The notes under the pieces: generated by a model
Seen by the model: only the letters and a program-made list of their open reading frames with translations
What the model was told of the DNA's origin: nothing
Databases searched by the model: none
Position numbers and translations under genes: made by a program
In this document: in pieces, positions 57,628 through 64,000 of the stretch
Layout of the letters: each line of letters starts with the position of its first letter
Position numbering within the stretch: the stretch's first letter is position 1
DNA from: Cladosporium sp. IMV 00045
Lineage: Eukaryota > Ascomycota > Dothideomycetes > Cladosporiales > Cladosporiaceae
Assembly (NCBI GenBank): GCA_001931905.2
Contig: MSJI02000835.1
Location: forward strand, 81,075 to 145,074
Length of the DNA stretch: 64,000 bases
Reading direction: 5' to 3'

Positions 57628-58640
57628 GCTGGCTACCGCAAAGAAACGGACAGCCCTACGGCGAAGGTTGAAGGTCTTCCAGTGGTTTCCTGGGGAATAT
57701 CTAGCGCATAACACCCAAAGGAGCGGCCTGTGGTCGCGCAAAATCCAGCCTGGAGCGCCTCAGTCGGCCGCACAGCCCTTCTCTCACAGCAATAAGGTAC
57801 GGGGCAAAGGCGGGTGAGCGCGCGCAAAGGAAGTGAACAGCTTGTGGCAGCAAGACAGTGGAATGAAGTGACAGCCAACACGAACGAGCCGCGGGCCGCT
57901 CTCTCGGCATCAACGAACGTTACGGACGACTAAAGTTTGCCAGACAGCCAGACAAGCGTGAGCCAGCAGTGCAACAGACAGAACGGGCCTAAGCAGCGTG
58001 GGCAGCTCTACCTTACGCAACGCACGCAGCGAGGGCTCGAGCAGCAGCAGGACACGCAGGACACGCAGGACACGCAGGATTAGTTGGCCCAAGTCAGATT
58101 GGACGTGCTCGGATCGGCTTCTCTCGTGCGACACGAGCCCGTGGAGCCCTGAGTTTCACTGCGTCACCACTAATTTCTTTGAGATCTTCTATACATCCCG
58201 TCTGGTGCTCTATGGCATTGCTACCTCCTAGCGCTACACGAAGGATTTGCCCGGTCAGCTTGTCGAGTGTTGGAGAAAATATATGGCAATCTTTGCGGCG
58301 TGACAATTAGTACCGAAACAAGCCACTGATCGCCGCATGCTTCCAACACATCATCATCCTGCTTACATCAATACCTACCTAATAATCTAAGCGAGCAACG
58401 GCCAGAACACCAAGAAAGCTCAATTCAAGTCCCGAGGCAGCGGTTCGATTATCCGGGCTCGCCGGGCTCCCGTCAAGCCGTCCCGCTGTTTCCCGCACGT
58501 GATCTCGCCGTCGGGCAGACCTCCGCGCTCGCCGCACTTGCCTCAGTCAGCCATTCACAGAACTTCGTCCCATACCGTAGTGCAGCAGAGGCAATAGCAG
58601 GAGCTGGTGAAGTATTGGTTTCGAGCCACAACCGCCCATC
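57628..58640. promoter_or_regulatory. Divergent promoter region, 1.0 kb
   Basis: Lies between the Prp24-like and uL22m genes, GC-rich near 58440-58540. It contains a 9-bp tandem repeat. No gene is supported. Confidence 0.5.
58048..58078. repeat. CAGGACACG 9-bp tandem repeat, 3 copies plus CAGG
   Basis: Three perfect consecutive copies in the divergent promoter region. Confidence 0.9.
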
Positions 58641-59772
58641 ATGAGCGTATCAGCACCCTTGAGGCGGCTTGCGCCTAGATGTATGCCTAGTCTTGTTCCA
58701 ATCATCTATACCCTAATCTCTAACACCACTCCCAGGCCTCTACAGCAACCCAACCCCTCGAGTGCAATCCCGCACCACCCTCTTCACAACGAGACATGCG
58801 TCCTCCTCCTCCGATGCACCGAGCAGCTCCAACCCTATCCTCGATGAATATTACCGAAACAACGCCAACGCACCCACGCCCCAACAACAACAGTCCATGG
58901 GTCCCACGGCCGGCGACATCGCCTCCTCATCCATTTTCGAAGACGACCGCCGCGCCCAGGCCCAGACCAAATCACAAAACGCCCCCGACGACGGCACCAA
59001 GGCCGGCGGCAAAAAGCGCGACCCGAACAACATGCTGCGCGTGCTGGACCCGGACCCAAACGCGCGCGAACGCTGGGAGCGCAAGAAGATCATCCAGAGC
59101 ATCCGCAAGGGCGGGCGCCTTAACAAGGAGGAGTTCCTCATGCAGACCGAGCGCGAGCACACTGCCAAGAGCGAGATGATGAAGACCTCCATCAAGAAGC
59201 TGGGCATGCTCGCGCGCCAGATCCAGGGCAAGACGCTCGACGAGGCCATCACGCAGATGCGCTTCAGCAAGAAGAAGGTAGCGGAGAACGTGATGGCGCA
59301 CCTGGAAGCGGCGCGCGACGAGGCCGTCGTCATGCGCGGTATGGGTTTGGGGCAGGTCGGTGTGGCGGAGGCGGAGAACAGCGGCGCGCTGCCGAGTCTC
59401 AACAACTCCTCCGCGGACGTCACGGGCGCGCAGCCGCGCTCGGCCGTCGTCTCGCCTTCGTCGCCGCTGGAGATCCAGCTCAAGGACGGCAAGCGACACC
59501 GCGTCACGGACACTTCGAACATTTTCATCGAGCAGGCCTGGGTGGGCCGCGGCCCGTACGGCCAGCTGCCGGATTACCGCGCTCGCGGACGTGTCTTCAT
59601 CATGCGCACGCCTTGGACTAGTCTGACTATTGTGCTTAAGGAGGAGGCGACGCGCGTGAGACAGTGGAAGGAGAGGGAGGCGAAGAGGCTGAAGCAGAGG
59701 CAGGAGAAGGTTTGGGTTCCTCTGCCCGATAGGCCGGTGCAGGGGCCTAGAGGGCAGTGGTATTCGTGGTAG
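58641..59772 (+). CDS. mrpl22: Mitochondrial large-subunit ribosomal protein uL22m
   Basis: Exon 1 (58641-58680) codes for MSVSAPLRRLAPR. A 55-nt intron with a CTAAC branch-like site leads to exon 2 (58736-59772); the product is 358 residues. The basic, Ser-rich first 45 residues look like a mitochondrial targeting sequence. The recognisable core starts at NNMLRVLDPDPNARERWERK. The L22 domain runs about 155-225: IKKLGMLARQIQGKTLDEAI, then TQMRFSKKKVAENVMAHLE. The C-terminal extension IFIEQAWVGRGPYG plus the basic WKEREAKRLKQRQEK is typical of fungal 54S L22. It acts in the mitochondrial large ribosomal subunit near the exit tunnel. Confidence 0.92.
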
Positions 59773-59939
59773 AAGGGTTGAGAGGAGTGTAAGAGATATG
59801 AAGGGTTGGGTCACCCTTGAGAAATTTTCTGTGTACTATTTGAACCCACGTTGGAAGGAAGGAGGGAGAGAGCATTTGCATCGTGATGGGGGTATTAGCA
59901 GTTTCCAGCTCGAAACCCCGGCTGCTGAAGAAGAAGCAG

Positions 59940-59958
59940 AAAAAAAAAAAAAAAAAAA
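59940..59958 (+). repeat. A19 homopolymer
   Basis: A run of 19 A in the gap between two convergent genes. Confidence 0.9.
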
Positions 59959-60062
59959 GCCAGCGTAAACATCCTTGTAAAAATACCTGAACCACGTTCA
60001 ACCTCCAACCACCACCACCAACCACAAAGGCCAGCACCGTCTTCCCCTGATCCCCCTCAACA

Positions 60063-61754
60063 TCACCTAACAACATCAAGCAGCCCCCCCATCCTCTCCC
60101 CACCGCTCACCAACGCCTCCCAAGCCTCCCTATCCTTCCCCGCACCACCACCAACCTTCTCCTCCCTCCCCCTCACGCCCCTCTCAACCGCCTCCCTGAC
60201 CATCTCCCACAATTTCAAACCCTCATCTCCACCACCCGCACCAATATCCTCCTCCTCACTCACAAGCAACCTCAACAACCCCTCCACACAAACCCCCACG
60301 CGCGCATTCTCCCCCACCGAAACTCCCCCCGCGGCGTAAGGCGCGAAATGCAGCGCGAAAATCTCCCACGTCAGATCGTAGCTGCGGTGCGGCGGGGCGT
60401 GGGAGGTGGAGAGGAGGGCGCTGAGGAGGGTTTGCAGGAGGGGCGAGAGGGAATGGACGTCTAGGGAATGGTGCTGGTTTTGGATGTTGGGTGAACTGGC
60501 GGGGCTGGAGAGGAGGAAGTAGGTGAATACGGGTAAGGGCAGGGGGCGTAGGAATTCGGTGTATAGACCGAGGAGGTCTTGGAAGTCAAGGAAGAAGGTG
60601 GGGTGGAGCGTTGTGAAGCGGGAGAGGAGGGTGAGGAGGCGGAGGCGCAGGTGGAGGGAGGAGGGGGGGCCGTGGGTGGATGTGCTTGGGTTGTTATTAG
60701 AGGAGGGGGGTTGCGGTGTGGAGGGTGTGCCGGGGGTGGCCGGGGAGTGCGTGCCGCGTGCGCTGGTTCGTTTCGGTCTGGGAGGGAGAGATGTGTCTGC
60801 GGGCGTTGTGGTTTCGCTGTCGGATTCGGAGTCGAAGTAGTCGCCGTATTCGCCGTGGTCGAGGTCTAGAGGGCGTTTGGTGCCGAGTTCGGGGGGTTTG
60901 GTGTTTTTTGGAGGCAGAGTTTCGTTGCGCCAGATTTCGGGGAATTGGTTGAGGGAAGGTTTCTGGCCGTCTGCGAGGATGGCGCGCATGATGCGGCGTT
61001 TGGAGTTGCGGCCTTGGTCGGCGTAAGGAGCCAGGTATTGGGCGATGAGGGAGGTGTTGAGGATCTTTTCATCTCGCGGGTTGGAGTCTCTATACTCCTG
61101 ATAGGTGCTCTCGAGATCGTCTTGGAGGATGTCGAGCATGAGTTCTAGCCAAATTTTCCATCTGGTCCAGCGGTGTTTGTGGACGACGGAGCAGTTGAAA
61201 GCCCACCCTACCACGGCCCAGAACTCGTCCGCGTTGGCGAAGAGAGAGCCTGATTTGGCGTATGATGAGCGAATGTGGTCGGGCCCTTCGCCGAGGTCAT
61301 CATCACTACTGATGTCGGAGAGGCGCGTGCGTGCTCGTTTGGCTCGTGATGAGTCTGCGTCGCGGTAGTGAAGGGCTTTGGTGAGACCGGATGCTTTGGG
61401 TGATGTGGTTTTGCTGAGGGTGAGGAGGTAGCGGGAGGCGTCGTCGGAAGCAGCTTGTTTCTCTTCCGATGTGGTGCGTGTTGTCATGGATGGATGGACG
61501 ATCAGGGTGGCGAGAAGGCTGAGATGTTGGGGAGGAGGTACCAAGGCCGGTCTGGGAGTGCCATGGCCTGCTGTGAGGGCGCTTGAGAGGATTGGGATTG
61601 CTTGTGAGAGAAGCTCTTCTTCTATGCAGACGGTGCAGTTGTCCAGTAATCGTGCGGGAAGTGGTTCGACGTTGCGATATGAGGGTGCTGGTCTTGCTGT
61701 TTCCGATTGATAAGACGATGTAGGCGCGCTGCTAGGAGGGTTGAGGATACCCAT
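60063..61754 (-). CDS. Conserved ascomycete protein, function unknown
   Basis: An intronless gene of 563 residues from ATG 61754 (MGILNPPSSAPTSS). The first half carries conserved helical segments: LPARLLDNCTVCIEEELLSQ and FWAVVGWAFNCSVVHKHRW followed by WKIWLELMLDILQDDLESTY. An acidic/Ser linker (residues about 310-370) and a Leu-rich helical second half with LRLLTLLSRFTTLHPTFFLD follow. I recognise the Trp-rich block as conserved across Pezizomycotina but cannot name a domain. No signal peptide or membrane helix is seen. The basic SRAKRARTRLSDISSDDD stretch could be a nuclear signal. The C-terminus is Gly/Glu-rich. Confidence 0.7.
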   Translation of the reverse strand: MGILNPPSSAPTSSYQSETARPAPSYRNVEPLPARLLDNCTVCIEEELLSQAIPILSSALTAGHGTPRPALVPPPQHLSLLATLIVHPSMTTRTTSEEKQAASDDASRYLLTLSKTTSPKASGLTKALHYRDADSSRAKRARTRLSDISSDDDLGEGPDHIRSSYAKSGSLFANADEFWAVVGWAFNCSVVHKHRWTRWKIWLELMLDILQDDLESTYQEYRDSNPRDEKILNTSLIAQYLAPYADQGRNSKRRIMRAILADGQKPSLNQFPEIWRNETLPPKNTKPPELGTKRPLDLDHGEYGDYFDSESDSETTTPADTSLPPRPKRTSARGTHSPATPGTPSTPQPPSSNNNPSTSTHGPPSSLHLRLRLLTLLSRFTTLHPTFFLDFQDLLGLYTEFLRPLPLPVFTYFLLSSPASSPNIQNQHHSLDVHSLSPLLQTLLSALLSTSHAPPHRSYDLTWEIFALHFAPYAAGGVSVGENARVGVCVEGLLRLLVSEEEDIGAGGGDEGLKLWEMVREAVERGVRGREEKVGGGAGKDREAWEALVSGGERMGGLLDVVR

Positions 61755-63042
61755 ATTGCTGAATGTCAACGGGCAATTGCTTTGTTTCTTTTCTTGCGCG
61801 TACTGATTTCACTGTACGCTGACTCGGTGTCATGGAATTATTGAACTTGGTAATGGGAGACGCGTTGACGCGTGCATCGTAAATTGATGAAACGGATGTC
61901 ATGAATCCCTGCGACGATCACGTACGGTACAGAAAAGCTTCAAAGCTGCAGGATTCATGGGTGGTCTCGGCAGTGAGATGGAGGGGTATCGATCATGGCA
62001 TTTGGCCACGATAGAGCCATGTTAGAATTGATGAAACCAATATACACCGATATCACTCCTTCAAAGACAATCAACATGGTTTAACAGGGAGTCACACAGC
62101 ACAAGTCAGAGCATGCGAGCCATGACCCCCCACGTGCGCATTGGTTACGTGCATTCGTGCATGTGTCGCGGGCAGCTTCCCCTTTTCATGCTAGTGAGGA
62201 GAGCCGAAAATCCTCATGCACAACTGATCTCAGGGACTAATTCTGCTTGTATATACCTCCGACGTATGTATGTCTACAAGCATCGTCGAGGCTGCGAGAT
62301 ATATCTTGATTATCGTCACCGCCTGTTGGTGCCGTCAGCACGAGCTCTCCATGAGCAAACATCCATGTACATACACACACATGCAATCCATATCCCACTG
62401 CAGTCAACAACCCTGCTGCCGCCGTCGTTGCCGAGTTTTCCATCTTCTCCTTTTGCCCTCGTCACCTGTCGTCGTTCATTGGCAACCTAACAACCGTTGG
62501 TGCGAGTTTCACGACTCACGCCCTCCTCCCACGCCTTTCCCAATAATAATAAGAAGAATCTACCGCCAATAGTCCGCCACTCCCGTTTCAAGCGAACTCG
62601 CCTTTTCTGTTCCTGCTTGTTTGACATCTTCGCCCGACTGCTCCAGCTGCGCGCTACAACCTGCATCCGACAAGAAGAAAAGGGAAGTTGCCGGTCATCG
62701 CGCCAACGCCAAGCGTGCTATAGAGCGATAGAGCAGTTCCGCCGCAGTCTCATGCGGATCGCTGGCGGTGTTGCTTGAGTCGGCTCCAACCCATATCCTT
62801 GTCCGAGCGGTGCTGCTGCTGCTGTTGTTTGGTGCTGTTTGGTGGTGCTTCTGACTGCTGCTGCGCTACCAAGCTCTACTGCTACCAAACTACTGCCGGC
62901 TGCTGGCTGCAGTGCACACACCCTCTCTCTCTGGACCGACGCTTGCTCTCGGACCTCTTGCCTGGCCAACCCCTGCTCTCTGCTGCCGGCGTCCAAGTCA
63001 GTGGTAGTAGCAGTAGCAGAGCAGAACTACTGCTGCACCATT
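61755..63042. promoter_or_regulatory. Divergent intergenic region, 1.3 kb
   Basis: Promoter regions of the two flanking genes. The right half is pyrimidine-rich with CTG-type short repeats (62805-62840), like a long 5' UTR. No gene is supported. Confidence 0.5.
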
Positions 63043-64000
63043 ATGCCGCAGCACTCCTCCCAGCCTTATCCTCCTCCTCCTCGCCAATCCTCCAGCTATC
63101 ACAATAACCAACAACACCACCGCCCCTTCCACTATCCTTCCAACTCCACCGCCTCCGCTTCCGCTTCCTCCCACTACCCTCCCAGCGCTCCGGTCTCCCC
63201 GCTCCTCGCCAGTGAGACATTCGCTCGTCCCTCAACCTCCGATTCCAACCCCGCCTACAAGAATGCGTATGGATTAGACAACGCAAGTCCCTTCGTTTCG
63301 CCCATCATGTCGCGCACTCCCAGTGTCGCCGGCTCCGATCGCTATTCCACCATCTCCGGCGTGACTGGATACTGGCCTCAAAATCCCGAAAATGTCAAGC
63401 CGGACGCCGCATATGTTGCGCCCTTCGGCGCTGTCCAAGTCGTCAATGAGCACTGTGCCAATGCCAGGCGCACCGACTCGGACGACGAGACCGAAGACGA
63501 GCGCGACGAACCAAACAACGACGAGGCGCAGTTCTCTCCGCAAGCGTTGGCGCTGATCAACTCGTTCCTCGATCAATTGCTATACAGTTTCCTGTCGACC
63601 GCGAGATCGACCAGCTTACATGCGCTGCGACCTGCCGTTACCGAAGTGTTGAGACAACGTTTGGCCAAAGAAGCCGTTGCGAATGCCGATGAAGAGCTGC
63701 ACGAATTGCTTGCCGGTGGTGAAGAGGAGGACGAGAAGAACGCAGCCGCGGCGTCGAGGGACAACCGTAAATGGGACCTCGAGTTGGTGTGGAAGCGCAC
63801 TCGTCTGCGCGTCATGGTCTACATGCGCTTGGGCGAGATGGAAGACGACGACGAAGAGAGATTCGTCAAGGAACAAGAGCTCTTCTACGGCCGTGAAGCG
63901 GATAGTCGTCGCTTCTCCACCAGCTCCGGTCTCGTCTCTTGGGCCGCCGCTATATTCCTCACTTCTGTTCTGGAGTATGTTGCCGAGCAGTCACTGCAGG
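63043..64000 (+). CDS. 5' part of a conserved fungal gene (runs off the window)
   Basis: ATG 63043 opens a frame that continues to the window end, 319 codons. The first 140 residues are Pro/Ser/His-rich and disordered (PYPPPPRQSSSYHNNQQHH), then acidic (DSDDETEDERDEPNNDE). A helical domain follows: FSPQALALINSFLDQLLYSF, ARSTSLHALRPAVTEVLRQR, then an acidic linker and WKRTRLRVMVYMRLGEMEDD and SGLVSWAAAIFLTSVLEYVA. The pattern of helices resembles a histone-fold-like arrangement, but I cannot name the family. The 3' part is missing, and no intron is needed in the visible part. Confidence 0.75.
   Translation, partial: MPQHSSQPYPPPPRQSSSYHNNQQHHRPFHYPSNSTASASASSHYPPSAPVSPLLASETFARPSTSDSNPAYKNAYGLDNASPFVSPIMSRTPSVAGSDRYSTISGVTGYWPQNPENVKPDAAYVAPFGAVQVVNEHCANARRTDSDDETEDERDEPNNDEAQFSPQALALINSFLDQLLYSFLSTARSTSLHALRPAVTEVLRQRLAKEAVANADEELHELLAGGEEEDEKNAAAASRDNRKWDLELVWKRTRLRVMVYMRLGEMEDDDEERFVKEQELFYGREADSRRFSTSSGLVSWAAAIFLTSVLEYVAEQSLQ

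Noticed and set aside
58440..58465. GGTTCGATTATCCGG, a possible tRNA 3' end
   Set aside because: The T-stem does not pair and no upstream cloverleaf is present.

Overview
The window is 64 kb of nuclear DNA from a filamentous ascomycete. Genes are interrupted by short GT-AG introns (about 50-115 nt). They encode families typical of Pezizomycotina: DUF7580 proteins, rhodopsin-like membrane proteins, X325 copper proteins, Dal5-like carriers and PAPS-independent arylsulfotransferases. The overall protein set fits Dothideomycetes (Mycosphaerellales-like), but that placement is inference. I found no tRNA, rRNA, CRISPR or intact transposon.

Left part (1-9.6 kb): the 3' end of an unrecognised gene, a secreted tyrosinase, the class I half of a labdane-type terpene cyclase whose 5' half is missing, a DUF7580 gene head-to-head with a C2H2-type gene broken by two in-frame stop codons, and a 2,3-dihydroxybenzoate-decarboxylase-like enzyme. 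This segment looks accessory and partly decayed. Two phenol-acting enzymes and a terpene cyclase relic suggest the remains of a small metabolic locus, but co-function is inference.

Middle (11-31.5 kb): mostly intact genes. These are a glycosylated multi-pass membrane protein, a Kelch protein, a 1,548-residue disordered protein with conserved ends, an F-box protein, a small disordered protein with a conserved C-terminus, an X325/BIM1-like copper protein, a CCDC97-like protein and an ankyrin protein.

Transport and enzyme segment (32.9-51.1 kb): a Dal5-like MFS carrier, a DHA2 MFS exporter, an arylsulfotransferase, an F-box-like/LRR protein, an APC amino-acid permease, a rhodopsin-domain membrane protein and a GH3 beta-xylosidase. 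The Dal5-like carrier and the arylsulfotransferase each carry one apparent single-base deletion. A roughly 315-bp tandem repeat array lies in the 46.5-48.8 kb gap.

Right part (52-64 kb): housekeeping genes. These are a small helical protein with a GC-AG intron, a Prp24/SART3-type U6 snRNP factor, mitochondrial ribosomal protein uL22m, a conserved protein of unknown function, and the start of a gene running off the end. I did not find a convincing new multi-gene system. The items most worth checking are the broken genes, the half terpene cyclase and the repeat array.
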